This document shows positions 22,736-44,053 of a stretch of 64,000 nt of DNA, piece after piece. A model generated the notes under the pieces. It did no database searches and was not told the origin of the DNA. It was given only the letters and a program-made list of their open reading frames with translations. The translations under genes and the position numbers were made by a program. The DNA is from Liquidambar formosana (lineage: Eukaryota; Streptophyta; Magnoliopsida; Saxifragales; Altingiaceae). The DNA is taken from positions 1 through 64,000 of the forward strand of contig JBBPBK010000059.1 of NCBI GenBank assembly GCA_039720395.1, written 5' to 3'. The stretch's first letter is position 1. Each line of letters opens with the position of its first letter.

Positions 22736-23381
22736 GGAGGTTGGTGCTGGTAAGTGGCTAGTGATATTGGGTGGTGATGGTAGTGCATAGTGATGAACTA
22801 ATGATTAGTGGTTGATGATGTTAGGTGCTGGTGGTAATGGGGGTGGGTTGTGAGTGGTGGTGGTGGTGGTGGTGGAGATAATGATTCCCTTGCCCCTACC
22901 TTTCTTGTTCTTGAATTTGTTAGATAACTTGGCTGCCTTTCTTCAATTTGTTAGAAATTTATTTATTTATTTATTTTTGCTTTCTTTTTCCCTTCAAAAT
23001 TTTTGTTGGAGAGATGCATAGCCAGTGTGTAACTTATAAGTCATATCTAGTATCAACATGCGGGAAGTACTAAAACAGATTTTTGATAGATAGAAAATTT
23101 TGTAGTCTAAAGTCTTTGCTTTTGTAAATGGATAAGAGAAAAAAAAATATAAATATATAATAAATGCGGTTAATATAATGGCTAAATAATAAATTGTTAC
23201 GAATTCGTATATTGTTTGGAATCCATATTATGCAAGGAGAGATTACTTTTGCTAATTCAAATTGAAGGGTGATATAAAATCGTCTATTTATGGCATCATT
23301 TCCATAGTTAGCACATTCATCATAGTAGCAGCTCTAGCTTTTGTGCCAATACCACTATATATATATATATATATATAATCC

Positions 23382-23747
23382 TTCTATTATTAGGTGCACC
23401 TGATATTCAAGTGCACTCCAAAACTCTACCTAATGATTTGTATTTTGTGAATCCAACTGTTGGATTAGATAGCCTTCTCATGTAGGCGTTCTATGCCAAA
23501 AATCAAGTTGATTTGAAATTGATTGCTATTCGATCCAAAACGTGCATTTTTTAATCAATAACAATCGCTCAGTTATGGACATTTCGAATGAAAAAGCTCT
23601 TAATCTTAGATCAACTTGATTTTTGGCATGCATGACCAACATATGAATCAAATTTAATCCAACGGTTAGTTTGGCCAAATACGTATCGCACGTAAGAGTT
23701 TCGGAGTGCACTTGATGCAAAATTTCATTAGGTGTACCTGATAATAG

Positions 23748-23753
<6 letters not shown>
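23382..23753. mobile_element. Foldback/MITE element with long arms
   Basis: The left arm (ctattattaggtgcacctga, then caagtgcactccaaaactct) is mirrored by the right arm, read inward as cctattatcaggtacaccta, then caagtgcactccgaaactct. Inner parts (aaaatcaagttgatttgaa against gatcaacttgatttttggca) also pair. The centre lies near 23565. It is flanked by (AT)n at the left and (TC)n(TA)n at the right (23749-23828). Confidence 0.75.
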
Positions 23754-23831
<78 letters not shown>

Positions 23832-24708
23832 AATGTGGTCAATAGAATGGCTAGGTTAGTATTTAGTTCAAGGGGGCAATAAAGGGCCCATGAAGGAAGA
23901 CTGGTCTCCTAATTCAGCAATATTTACGCTTGTTGATCCGTAATTATCACCTGCACTTTGTTGAAGACCTTTACGCACACTCACTCTTTGGATCTAATCT
24001 TGTTGACTAATTAATGTTTGCTTTCATTGCTTAAATTTGATAGGAAACTTAAGATATTAACTCCTATATAATGGGAGAGATCTGTACATGAGACTTACCA
24101 AAGGTTCAAGTTTGTACTTGGAAGAATGAAGAGGAGGGAAGAAAGCATTATTAAAATGATTAGTAACTCACCCGGCGTACATTGTCATCCCTAGTGAGGA
24201 TAGGCAGGTAGGGCAGAGTTAACATAAGATAAGGAGCACATGTACGTAGGGTGTGTCCACGTTCCCGAGTAGTAAGGAAGTAGTGAATTTTTATCACAAA
24301 CATGTTAAGGTTGCTTATATATGCTCTATAACTCTAATTTCAACAGTTCAAAGAGTCCAATTATCAAAATGACGAGGAAGAAGGAAGCATTTAAAGAATT
24401 AAGCAAGACTGTTTATGCCAATATTGAATTGTAATGGTCATTGTGATTTGGTTGCTGTTATTATTAGAGTTGGTTGGAAACTATACTGTTAGTTGAAACA
24501 TATAGATATGATTAGTGCATTAATATTATACATGTCAAAGCTTGTACACTTCCTGGTCTACTTGTCATTTGCCAGCAGAAGTTGCATTTTTAGATCCCTG
24601 CATTTATTGCCTAAAAAAAATAAAAATAAAAATGATCACAGCATTTATAAAAGATAGAATCTAAGTGTTCATTAATATATTTGTCATAGAGACTAAGCTG
24701 CTGGCCAG

Positions 24709-27700
24709 ATGGCGTCTGGGAACCCATTTTTTGATGACATCCGAAGCAAACCTGAGGTTATTGATCCTCCCCCAAATGAAGACATGATGGATGTTGGTGA
24801 ACATGTGAACGATCCTGCTCAAAATGCTCTTAAACCTAATGTGACTGTTTCTAGCAGTGTCCGTGAACTATTGGAATGCCCAGTGTGCTTAAATGCTATG
24901 TACCCTCCTATTCATCAGGTTTGATTATCTTTCGGTCTGATCAATAGATTACTTTAATGCAATTGATTAAGACACATGCCTGTATCTATTTTTGATCATT
25001 CTATCTTATACATGATCCTTAAATAATTTATATAGATTTTTCACTTCACTGCATTCCTTATATGCCTCTAATGGCTTGATGCGCTGTACTCTAAGGCTAA
25101 TCCAAAATAATTCTAATTTATAGAATTATTGATTTGAGAGGTTATATCTTAATTACGTTGATTTGCTACAAAATGAGAGCAATATGATAATATTGGTAAA
25201 GGTTTTGGTCACTAGTCCTTATTGAGAACTTATTGGGCTTGTTGACCTTCCATACATGGTTAATTGGTTATGAGTTTTTAGTTGTAATGAAACTTAAGCA
25301 TATGTGAAGTTTTAAACCAATAAATTAGCCTGTAAGACATAGGAAGGAAGTGCTCAAAGAAATGAGATTCCGGAGGTCTCTGGAAATTGAAGAAAGAAAA
25401 CCACAGTTGTGCCTCAATCCCAATTTTATATTTAGAATGTTAAAATTCTCTCTAGCTAACTAAAATGCTCTCTAAATTAGGTTACATTAAAGGAAAGGAA
25501 ACAAGGTAACTCCAGTAAAGAGGCATTTGACTTTCATAATACCCCTTAAAGATCAACACTCTTCTTTTTGCAAGGGTATTGGCATTGGAATTGGTCAATT
25601 TGGGCATTCAAGCAAAGGATCACAGATGCAGATATTGTTGGTGGCCTCTTTATTCTTTTTAGAGATCAGACAGCCTCCAAAGGCTCCCACAACCAACTCT
25701 AACTTAATGAACTTGGGACTTAAGTTCACATGAGGTCCATATCTCGAGTGGTCAGCACTTGGCTGCTGGATTTAGTAAAGGGAGGAAACCAAAGCAGAAG
25801 ATTTACAATGGATTAAATCCCATGATTTACGGTGTGTGGTAGCTTCTTCTTTGGCCTATCTGCTCAACCTTGGCAGGAGCCATGTAAGTTCTTATGGGGT
25901 ATGACCTTGTGTTGAGGCATGCTTAGGAGAAAGAAACTGATGACAAATTGACAATACCACAGAACAGTGCTGGTGCTTTGGCAGATGCATTATGCTCTGG
26001 AGAAAGCCAATATGGAGGTTTAAAATAGGCTGACAAAAATTACTTGTGCTCCCTTGTCTCTTAACACAAAGGGGATAGGATTGCATATCTGTTGGATAGG
26101 CTGGTGCAATTCTCAGTGAACAAATCCTTAAGGTTCTTGGTCTAGTTTTGTGGTTAAGACGTAACGTTAGTTCAAATGTAAACAAATTTACTCTAGATTC
26201 TAGGTCATTGCTGTTCTGTATGATCTGTTGTACCTTTTTTTCTTGTCCCTTTTCTTTTCTTATTAAGGTTTGTACTGTAGTACCCTTTCTGTTTCACTTT
26301 GTAAGTGGCTTAATTTGTTTTTGCTTTTTATTAAATCAAAACAAAAATTCCTGCATAGGATACCAGTAATGGTGATACCAGTAATACCATTACTGGAATG
26401 ATTTATCAACATTGATATGTATAATAGTTGTGGTTATCTTGTGTTTGTTATTTTTTGAAAACCTGGAGAGGACTTAAAATGTTGTAATTTGATCATGGGT
26501 TTGTTATCAAAAGAAAGGTGACTTGAAATACTAGGAGGGGATTTCCTTGATTGGTTTGGTTATTGCCCTTGTTTGCTCTTGCAGTGTTCAAATGGTCACA
26601 CATTGTGTTCTGGTTGCAAGCCAAGGGTGCACAACAGATGCCCCACTTGCAGGCATGAACTTGGCAATATCAGATGTCTTGCATTGGAGAAGGTGGCGGC
26701 ATCCCTTGAACTTCCGTGTAAATATCAGAGTTTTGGGTGCATTGGCATATATCCTTACTACAGCAAGCTAAAACACGAATCACAGTGCATCTATAGACCC
26801 TATAACTGCCCATATGCTGGTTCAGAATGCACAGTCATTGGCGATATTCCTTATCTGGTGGCCCACCTGAAAGATGATCACAAAGTTGACATGCACAATG
26901 GCAGTACTTTCAACCATCGATATGTCAAATCAAATCCTCAGGAGGTTGAAAATGCCACATGGATGTTAACGGTATGCCTTTGGCCTCGTCTCCATTTTCA
27001 TTTTAATTATTGGCTTCCCACCAACCCACCCACGTCCCTCTACTAGAGTAGAATTATCTGTTTTTCATTATCTATATTTATGGGCACAAATTCTGTTGGG
27101 TGTATTTATTTCCACTTAATCTGAAACTTATCACAGCAATCCACATTATTGGTGGGGCTGTTTGGTCATTTTACCAAGCACTGAAAAAAGGGGATTTTGG
27201 CTTTATAGCACTGTTTTAGACCTCTGTTGATAAACAGGATGCCGCTTCGTATTTGTTGAGATTGAATTGGGATAAAAGGGGACAATTTTGGCTTTTTCAG
27301 TAGGAGGGTGTTATTCAGATTTCAGATCATAGGATTTACTAAATTACGCGTGTTTTCTGGCAGAATGGCTATATAGTCCCTCCCTATCGTGTAACTTGAC
27401 AACCTTCCACTGGACTGAATCCTTGCACACAGTTTCTTTTGGTATTGGTATATGACGTATTGTTGAAATCTTTTTTCATTCTGCAGGTTTTCAGCTGCTT
27501 TGGTCAGTACTTTTGTCTGCATTTTGAAGCCTTCCAGCTCGGAATGGCCCCCGTCTACATAGCATTCTTGCGGTTTATGGGTGATGATAATGAGGCAAAG
27601 AACTATAGTTACAGTCTGGAGGTGGGAGGGAATGGGAGGAAGACGATATGGCAAGGGGTGCCCAGAAGCATCAGAGATAGTCACAGGAAGGTTCGTGACA

Positions 27701-27807
27701 GTTTTGATGGTCTTATCATCCAGCGCAACATGGCTCTCTTCTTTTCGGGAGGAGACCGGAAGGAATTGAAGCTTAGGGTGACTGGTAGGATTTGGAAAGA
27801 GCAGTGA
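24709..27807 (+). CDS. SINAT-family RING E3 ubiquitin ligase (seven-in-absentia homologue)
   Basis: Three coding exons (24709-24918, 26585-26971, 27487-27807) join in phase to a 305-residue protein, the family's usual length. Residues 57-92 form a C3HC4 RING (C57, C60, C71, H75, C78, C81, C89, C92). The SIAH-type zinc finger and the TRAF-like substrate-binding and dimerisation domain follow (HLKDDHKVDMH, RYVKSNPQEVENATWML, FCLHFEAFQLGMAPVY, ending ELKLRVTGRIWKEQ). Members ubiquitinate regulators of hormone, stress and autophagy pathways in cytosol and nucleus. HNRCPTCR and IQRNMALFFSGGD are closest to Arabidopsis SINAT3/4 as I recall them. The start is the first ATG after the leader intron (acceptor at 24689). 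Confidence 0.96.
24919..26584 (+). other. SINAT intron between RING halves
   Basis: The intron splits the RING domain after HQ and before the third zinc-binding cysteine. No clear element was recognised inside; open frames on either strand have no known domain. Confidence 0.7.
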
Positions 27808-28384
27808 TGATAGTCTCTCATCGCAACTCCTTTCCATTCTATTTTGCCTTCATAGAGTAGATCAGTTTCTCTTTGATGTGCTGTGCGAGTCTTCTGGTCA
27901 TGTATTTTTTGAATTGTAGGATGCAATCTCTCTTTGCTTGTCCATGCATCAAATACATGAGTGGGAAGACATACTGCTTATTTCTAAAATTATCATATTT
28001 ATTATCTATCGAGATTTAGATGTGTTTATATTCTGCAGCCAGTATCTTTCTTTGTGTTCATGCATGGATGAATTCGGATGTGCATGACCTATCAAGGAGG
28101 GAAAGAGTGCGCTTGGAAAAAACTTGTAAGGAAAAATAAATTTCTTGTAATTTAATTATATTTTTGAAAAAAATCACGTTAAGAGCAATCTCCCTTGAGA
28201 AGAAGAAAGAAGGCTATTTTTAGTGAGGCTTAAAGAATAGTACATCCTACTTTTATCTTTCTCATCATCTCTTCCTTTGTCAGTATGTGAGTTCAAGCTT
28301 ATGGAAAATCATTGATATCCATTTATTGATATTAGGGGGTTAGGAGTAAGTATTGTGCAATGTCTAAATGTTTATAACTAAACT
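27808..28384 (+). other. SINAT 3' UTR and downstream
   Basis: A possible polyadenylation signal AATAAA lies near 28136. No other feature was seen. Confidence 0.4.
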
Positions 28385-28545
28385 AAATATCCTCTGCCAA
28401 TGGCCTCATGGCCTAGGGGTGCTTCTCCCCTGAGTCTCCCTTATGTGGGGGGAGGTCCTACGTTGTTGTAGTTTAGGTAGTATTTGTTGAAGTAATGAAT
28501 TTCTTATCCATGTTACAAAAAAATAAAAAATAAAAAATAAAAAAA
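28385..28545 (+). mobile_element. SINE-like retroposon with (TAAAAAA)n tail
   Basis: The head has ggcctcatggcctaggggtg (A-box-like) and ggggaggtcctacgttg (B-box-like). The body ends aatttcttatccatgttac, then a tail of repeated aaaaaat units. The short motif atcctct at both flanks may be a remnant target duplication. No protein is encoded. Confidence 0.55.
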
Positions 28546-30034
28546 ATCCTCTAAAATGTAAAAGTCGATTTTTACATGTGAAAAATCCCTTACCCGTCCT
28601 GCACCTAAACCGTTGTGTATTACAAGGCTGTTGAGCTAACTAAGATCAGTGTTTCTATATATTTTTAACCCAACTGAATATTTCGAATCATCCTTTGAAT
28701 CATCTATATACTATTATAGAAAACCAAAACAGGGATGGGTCTCTCAATAACTTAAAATAAGTGTACTGCAAAATAATTTCTCACAATTTGAGTCCATGTT
28801 TGTCTAGTCTTTAGTCTTTTTCTATTTGAAATGAGTTTTACCAAAATATTCGTACGTATTCAAAGAGCATGTAATTCTAAAAAGTGGGCAAAATTCCATT
28901 TGTTTCCAAAAATATGAGCAAACAATTACAAATTTACAATTCAATTACAGTTAGTAGTCATTCTTAGTTAAGTTAATAGTCATTTACTAGTAAGTAATTA
29001 TTTGTATTTAACTCTAATTGTTTGCCCATAACCGGACCTATCTGTAATTCCCCCATTTATCCTTATTGTAAGATGATCCAACAAGTTTGAAAAACCTCAC
29101 TAATAACAAGTTATATTGCTTATTTAAATATAGAGCAAGGCAAAAAATCAGATGGTTTTGTCTGATTCTTCAATCAAGTTGAATCCAGCTATATGCATTT
29201 CTTCTGTGCCACTATTAATGTGCCTCATTAACAACAAATTTTGACAGTCTCATGTTGAGAATTGCTTCGTTGCTTTAACTTCTATAAGAGTTACCTGTTC
29301 TTTACCCAGCACCCGCTGCCTGCCCAAAGACCTAATGTGTGCAGAAAGGATTCCGGCTTTGAAGGACAAAGGCTTTGTAGCCATTTTTTTCTCCCCTTTA
29401 TGGTGAGGTAAATAAAATAGAACCATTTTAATCATGAAAAATTAAAGATAACAACTCCATTCAATTCCAACCCACTATCATCAGCATTAACTATTTGCAA
29501 CAATGTTTGATACTCCATATAATAAATCCTGGAAAAAAAAAGGCTTTTTTACACTTGTAAAATCACAATGAACATTGTAGTATTCTTTTCACCAAAGAGA
29601 AATTATGCAATCATATAAAGCTGGGAAAAAAATAATTGTCCAACTCCCAAGGCATTATACGACACGCAATGTTAGAATGATGTTATTTCAAGGACTGGTA
29701 TTGCAATCAAGCCTCCAAAATGCAAATATGTCGGTAACAGATCATAACACAAACTATTGGCATTATAACAAACATTATTACTAAGAGCAGGATCTGCTTT
29801 CTATCACCTATTCATTTAGTTTAGAGCTTTTCGAGTTGGAAACAATGTTAAATTAAACAGAGAAGACACACTCAACAAAGAGGAAATCAATTAATAAAAT
29901 ATAACCAAGCTTGTTTTTATTTAAGTTTGTAAGTATCATTTTTTGGGGAAATTACAATATCATCTCATCAACTTTCACTTAAAAACACTTTGCATTCAAT
30001 TTTGTTTTCAAACACTTTTGACACCCCCCCCCCC

Positions 30035-30067
<33 letters not shown>

Positions 30068-30303
30068 GGAGAAATGGCACTTTGCAGTACCTTTCCGTCA
30101 ATCAACCGTTTGGCGTTTTGACAGAAAATAGTCACCTGCAAGGCTGCAACACACACGACCCACTCATAACATTTTTAGGACCAAAATAACCTAAACGATC
30201 TTCAATAGTTTTATTTGATATGATAGACATTCCTTTCATTATTCACAACAAATTTAAATTATCTCAAATCACTCAAACTCTGCAACCATTGCTGGAAATC
30301 AAC
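28546..30303. other. Intergenic sequence between converging SINAT and UMPS
   Basis: No gene was recognised. It contains a C9A29 junction at 30025-30063. Confidence 0.5.
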
Positions 30304-30728
30304 GGCACCGTTTGGTTGCACTTTTTAAAAGATCATTTTTTTAGTAAAAATCATTTTTTACTTTCTTGCTTTTTTGCTTTTAAGTAGAAGCAATAAAAGC
30401 AAAAATGTGTTTGGTAAAATTGATTTCACCAGTAATCTTTTAGATGTAATGGGAAACTCTGCCAAATCATCGTTGCCCAAACGGAAACCTAGGACAGGCA
30501 CAACCTTTCTTGATCATAAATCTTTCGAGTTAAGGTCAAGCTCATCCAAAAGATAAAAACGACTTTTAGAAGCAAATCTACATTGCTTTTGCTTAAAATA
30601 AAATATTTTGCCTTTTGCTTTCTAAAAGTCATTTTTATTTCCTCTAACCAAACAATGCTTTTTGCTTTTACAACTTTTTGCTTTCAAAAGCAAAAAAGAT
30701 CTTAAAATAAGTGCAACCAAACGGTGCC
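30304..30728. mobile_element. Tourist-like (PIF/Harbinger) MITE
   Basis: TIRs begin GGCACCGTTTGGTTGCACTT at both ends, with a 3-bp duplication AAC at 30301-30303 and 30729-30731. The length is 425 bp. A related copy with a decayed right end is at 44054-44475. It lies 177 bp from the UMPS stop codon, so it may lie within or next to the UMPS 3' UTR. Confidence 0.85.
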
Positions 30729-30904
30729 AACAAAAATTCCAAACATAGGTGGTATTAATTCACATTAAAGTTCAACAAAACTCTCGTGAGTTTATATTGG
30801 AGCCAAGACCTATGGTCCTCAGAATTAATTCATCAAAAACGCAATTCATCCCTTCGCAAATCACACGAGCGTAAGTAGGCTAAGGAGCAGACCTAGCTGA
30901 AGTT

Positions 30905-38736
<7,832 letters not shown>

Positions 38737-38846
38737 TCTCAGTGTTTCTCTGAGAAATGCGCTGTGTGTGTATGTTTGTTTGGGTGTAGTGGAGATTTTA
38801 GAGAGGGAGAGTGGAAAGGGTGAGTGTGTTGAACATATATCCTCTT

Positions 38847-38855
38847 CTTATAAAG
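38847..38855 (-). promoter_or_regulatory. UMPS TATA box candidate
   Basis: CTTTATAAG on the minus strand lies about 110 nt upstream of the UMPS ATG, leaving a plausible 5' UTR of about 80 nt. Confidence 0.5.
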
Positions 38856-38919
38856 AGCGCGACCCCAGCGCCGAACCGCTGATAAAGGGAATAGAGAGAA
38901 TTATCACAAAGTGAGCTGC

Positions 38920-41816
38920 AGAGGACAACTAATTCCAAAGTCGGACAAACTTTTTGTCACTGTCTAACACATTTTTCCCCAAAAATGGCAAAAAGTGATG
39001 GAATAACCAGAACCGTCCGGATTTGTTTTTGTTTATGTCATGACTGAGTGAAGGCACACCACGTTCTTGTATCATTTTGTTTAGCTTGAATGAATAGTAG
39101 ATGGAAATAGAATCTAATTTTATATTTTAAATAGTTTTAAATAAAATATGATTTAAAGTAATTGTCCAAACACATTGATTTCATTTTCATATAAATTACA
39201 TCAATAAAACACGATTGTTTGAAATGAAATGAAATCTAATTCTAATTTTATTCTAGTTAAACAAACAAAACATACAAACTTATAAATTTTTTTAAAATAC
39301 AAAATCTTATTTATATACTATTCTTAACCCTACCTACTCAATGTGGAATAAGGTCCTAATCGGACATGGGATTCATTTTTGTTTTTTTTTTTTCCTTATT
39401 TTTATTTATATAGGTAAGACGTAGATGAAGAAAAGTCACAAGTTTACACGTCAATATAACTAAATAGAGATAATGAAGTAGTACATAAGAGGAAAAAAGA
39501 TCATATGACCACCGTTAATTCCATGAACAGCAGTTAACGATAACACTAATTGTTAAATTTATAGGCAGCCCAACAGAACATTAAAACTAATTTTCATTTT
39601 AAAGGAGTTACTTGAAAAAGGACCAAACATTATGAGTGTTTCTTGTAATTTATCCTATTATATATTTCATGTTTAAGGTGGCAATCTTGACATTCATGGT
39701 GAAAATAGATAGGGAAGTTAGGAAGAAGTCCATATGGTAGGACTTGTGGAGGTGAAAGTCCTCTAAAAATTCTTATACAGCCACAAGTCCAAGCCTTCTA
39801 TAGAGGGGCGTTTGGCCAAAAGTCTATTTTAGCAAACTTTTATGAGGTGAAATACCACTTAAAAAAGTAATAAAACCTCAAGTCCTAGTAAGAGAGGACA
39901 CGACCAAAATGACGTTGGATACTTAATGAAGTCAGTTTCCATTCGAAAAATATGATATTAACTTTCCCAAAAATCTAGATATTTCCCTGCGCGAAATCTG
40001 AAAAAAAATCCTAAAGTGCTAATTGTGCAAATTAGTTACATGAAAAATAAGGGGGAGTCTCGCGAAGAAGTTTGAGGTTCATCTGCAGCGCAAAAGTGTA
40101 CCGCTGTGTCTTTGTCAACGGATCAAAGAAGGTTGGATCACTAGTAAAATGGCAAAAAAAGGTGAGTTCATCATGGAAAACTATATGTATAAAGGTTCAT
40201 TTGTTGTTTTAAACAAAAAGATTTCATATTTATTGGTTTATATTCGATTACATCGATATAACTATATTTTTCATTGTTAATCTTGAAACATTTACACCAA
40301 GCACAAAACCGTGAGTTCATCATGTGTGAAGCCTTGTTTTTTCATTGCTGATCTTGAAACAGTTACACCAAGCACAAAACCAAACCATAGTTCAAATTTG
40401 AAAAATCACCATTTTTGTTGAAGTTGATAATCATGCGAATCCCATAATCGCCGCTGAAATTTTAAGGGTTTAGCGCTTGATTGATCTTCCCCTAAATAAA
40501 CGGTGGCAAAGTTGCTTAAACGGCAACGTTTGGGAAAAAAGAGGACTTGTGGCTAAAGAGTAAACGTGGTGAGACTCAATACTTTACCAAATGTGAGATT
40601 TGGACTTTTGCTTGAATTTCCCTACTATAAAATAGGTTTTAATTTTATTTTTTATTGTCATATTTGCTCTCTTGACCATTATATGATATGAAGTGAAGTA
40701 GTGTAACATTTTTAAGGCTTAAATTTGATTACTCATCCATGATTTAGGCCCTAGATAATGGTGTTCCATTTTATTACACTTCCATGATTTACGCTGTAAA
40801 TAATGGTATTCTATTTTGACGTATCAAAATCATTTGCTTCCTAATCATACCTAATAAATAAAATAGTTACATCTAAATATTGTAAATAATATTTATAATA
40901 CTTGAAAATGGAACTATTTTATTTAGATGTAATTATTTTATTTATTGGAAGAGGAAAAAAAAATTCAAGATCTTTTAAATTTTTAGTTAATTTCGTTTAT
41001 TTATCTATTTAGATCAACAAGTTGGACCAATATTTTTCCTATTTACTAAACTCAAGTTGGACCAATACTTACACCTTAAAAAAAAAAATAAAAATAAAAA
41101 ATAAAAACCCAATTGTTGGACCAATATTTTTAAATCTTAAACATGGTTACATAAATTCCAAACCATCCGACCAAGTGAGAAGTGAGATCGTTACCAAATT
41201 GACCACGTCTTGTTTCTCTTTCTGAACTAGATCATTTTAGCTAAATCGAGCTTCTTAACCAGGGTGCCAAACAACTACTAAGATCTCTTAACCTTATTCT
41301 CAAACAACTATCAAGATTTTTTAGCTATAGATGCCATGATTGGGCCCTAGCTTTTCCATTGGGATGACAGCAACCACTAGCGTCTCCTTTATATAAAAAA
41401 CCTGAAAACTGAAAATGCAAAGAGCTACCACTAGGGGAGAAATTAGGCCTTCTAAAATAAATGGATGGTGACAAAGCAATCCACTATGAATTGAAAACTC
41501 AATGGGTCACTTGGCCGATGTATGCCATGTCACGTAGGCCAATTACCTGCGTTGCAATTACAAAGCATTTGCAAATAAAGGGACCATTTTAATATTATAG
41601 AAAGAAGAAAAAGTGTGCTACGAATCCTATGATGCCTTTAATTTCCAAATAAAATTGAGCTGCTCCTTTTGCCATGGGAGATTGGGAGGATCCAAAGACA
41701 AGCGCCAAAAGAGAATTGTAATAATTTTTTTTACCATGTGATTGACATTGAAAAATATTTGTTCATTTATTTATAACACGGACCTAGAGAAAAAAATATT
41801 CTAATACGGAGTATTA
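38920..41816. other. Intergenic region upstream of UMPS
   Basis: No gene was seen. It holds a decayed MITE at 39076-39285 (tttgtttagcttgaatgaatag against inward-read tttgtttaactagaat), a direct repeat of tcttgaaacaNttacaccaa at 40281 and 40352, and a perfect-looking hairpin at 40852-40946 with arms aataaataaaatagttacat and its inverse. Confidence 0.5.
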
Positions 41817-42050
41817 GTGCCTGTTTGGCAACTTTAAAAACTAGATCAGATTAAATGTAGTTCATAATTGTTATCTGATTTTTAAATAAACCAACTCTCA
41901 ATTGGTTTGAAAAAAATTGTGTTTATGCCTTGTTTTCAGAATAAAGCTGAACTGTTTATTGGGAAAAAAAGACTTACCAAACAGTATAAAATCAAAACTG
42001 ACTAGACTTATTTTCAACTATTCAAGTTTTCAGGTTTACCAAACAACCCC
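41817..42050. mobile_element. Tourist-like MITE
   Basis: TTA duplications lie at 41814-41816 and 42051-42053. The ends are GTGCCTGTTTGGCAAC and, inward from the right, GGGGTTGTTTGGTAAAC. Length 234 bp, non-coding. Confidence 0.75.
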
Positions 42051-42053
42051 TTA

Positions 42054-43249
42054 ATATTATATAAAAAGTAATACATTGATGAGGGTAGTTTTTGTTTTTC
42101 GTCGGTTTTTCATTATTAACTCTTTTTTTTTGCTTTCTCTATCTCATTTACTTGTATCCCACTATTAAGATGATAAGACACTATAGCATGGTTGAAGGGA
42201 TCAATTCAAATCACGTTTTCAAGCCTCTTTATGGTAACTTTCTAATTTCTATCGAGAGGAGTGCTATATCAATAAGTGGAATTCCATCGGAAGGGATTAT
42301 CGTCTTTTATGCCTTTACTTTTTGAATACATTAGAGGCTTAGTAGGTTACAGAATACAGATATAACTTATATCAATACCCACATTGAAAGTTGTACATCG
42401 TGCATTAGTGAGTTACAAAATACAAAGCACATTTGGTCAATGCAAATAGTACAACCTCCAATACATGATGCTGATATAACTTATATCAACACGTGCCAAC
42501 CTAATTAGGACTATATATAGAGTCCTCTTTTTTATGAAGTTAACTTAATTAACGTAATTTTGCGTGAGGTTTCAATAACTTAAATTTTGCAAAGTTAATT
42601 GTTGCATTAGATCTATTCCATATATAAAGGTCATGCATACACAGTGTTATTAATCTATATTACACATTGATTATGGATATAAATTAAATGATTAATTAAG
42701 ATATATTGAAATGAAATAAATAGAAAACTGTTCATTGGTTGGTTAGTATATCTCTAATTACTTGGAAGATTAGGCGATCGAAATTAAGTGAATTTTTTGG
42801 TAATTTTTATGAAACATTCAATAAATGGCTAAAAGGTTCCTTTAAATGACAAATTTTAGAAAAACTTTATGGTACAAAATTATTTAAAATAATATTTTTT
42901 AATGAACAATACAACCACTTTTCAAGAATATCTTTTACATTTTTTTATAAAACCTTAAGAAATCATAAGTGATTTGGGAACAAAACTACAAATGAAGCTG
43001 GGGAGCGACAAACTGACAATAACCAACCCCAAATTTTAAATCCCAGGCCATAAAATGGGCTTAGGTATTTCAGGCTACAATATGGGCATGGGCTTGGACT
43101 CCAGGCCCTTTTCAGGTTTTTCATTTGGGCTTCAATTTATATTAAATTAAACGCAATTTGTATATTGGTATTAATCAATTAAATAAATATAACTTATAAT
43201 TTCTATTACGAGAGTTCATTTTATTTTTTTTGTTGAAAAGTTCATATAA

Positions 43250-43280
<31 letters not shown>

Positions 43281-43288
43281 TATACACC
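42054..43288. other. AT-rich intergenic sequence
   Basis: Nothing recognised apart from an (AT)n(AC)n run at 43247-43281. Confidence 0.5.
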
Positions 43289-43559
43289 CTCCCTCCATCT
43301 GACAAAGATAGGCTATTTTCGCAACTTTTTTGGTTCCAAAATATTTCTCCATTTTGAAAAGTAAAATCATCATTTTTTTGAACTTCCTATAGTACCCCTT
43401 GTTATTTTAATAATTACTTTTAACACAAAACCTAAGAAAAAGTAGGACAAGGTATTTTTGGAAAAATAAAGTTTAATAAATGAAAAGTCAATGAAATAAT
43501 GATTTTTCTTAAAATGCTTGTTTTGTCAAACATGACCTATCTTTGTGGGACGAAAGAAG
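43289..43559. mobile_element. Stowaway MITE, diverged
   Basis: CTCCCTCCATCTGACAAAGA at the left, and inward from the right CTTCTTTCGTCCCACAAAGA, with the shared acaaagatagg core seen in the element at 22343-22629. Interior blocks (tttccaaaatatttctccat, then acccct..ttattttaataattactt) also match that copy. The right TIR has decayed. Confidence 0.75.
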
Positions 43560-43745
43560 TTTTTTTTTTTTTATCAGGAGGTTTCAGATGCTTTGTACCT
43601 AACTAATCCCTTCAAGCACATGTAGTTTTTCTGTCCCATGTGCACCAATTAATTACAAGACAAAGTCTAGGAAGAGTAGTGAGAATTGAATCTAATACCT
43701 CTTACTTGGCAAGAGGCCCTAGAACCACTCCATTCACTCCTCAAA
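43560..43745 (-). mobile_element. SINE, family shared with 48656-48790
   Basis: On the minus strand: agtggttctagggcctcttg.., a B-box-like agattcaattctc, then cacatgggacagaaaaacta, gggattagttaggtacaaag and catctgaaacctcctgat, then an A13 tail. The second copy at 48656-48790 has the same order of blocks and the same tail. It is inserted at the edge of the Stowaway element. Confidence 0.65.
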
Positions 43746-44053
43746 GTTGTTTACGAAATTTCATAACTTTATAAAAATAAAAATAAAAAATTCATATGAA
43801 TATAGCTTATAATTATGTGATACAACATATAAGTTATAGGTTAATAATTATAAATTATAAATTATATTTTTTTTGTTTTTTGTTTTTTGTTTTTCGTTTT
43901 TTTGTTTTTTTGTTTTGTTTTGGTAAGAAAGTTACATCCATATTATCATTTATCATATACTAAATAATAATAGGTCATATGCCACGAACAATAATTATAC
44001 GTTAAGAGTTACTCCTAATAATTATAAGTTATAATCATATTATCACATACTTC

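Larger units (their letters stand above)
19936..24689 (+). other. SINAT leader intron
   Basis: The intron carries inserted elements listed separately (21934-22735, 22343-22629, 23382-23753) and AT/CT microsatellites. 21183-21420 holds two diverged tandem copies of an about 145-bp segment (gaggtcacaatatgc.. catctctttatagagatgtg against gaggttacattgtgcc.. tctctctttgtagggatgta). No gene lies inside. Confidence 0.6.

Noticed and set aside
27322..27837. Minus-strand 171-residue open frame
   Set aside because: It is the antisense shadow of SINAT exon 3, whose plus-strand translation is an unmistakable SIAH/TRAF-like domain.
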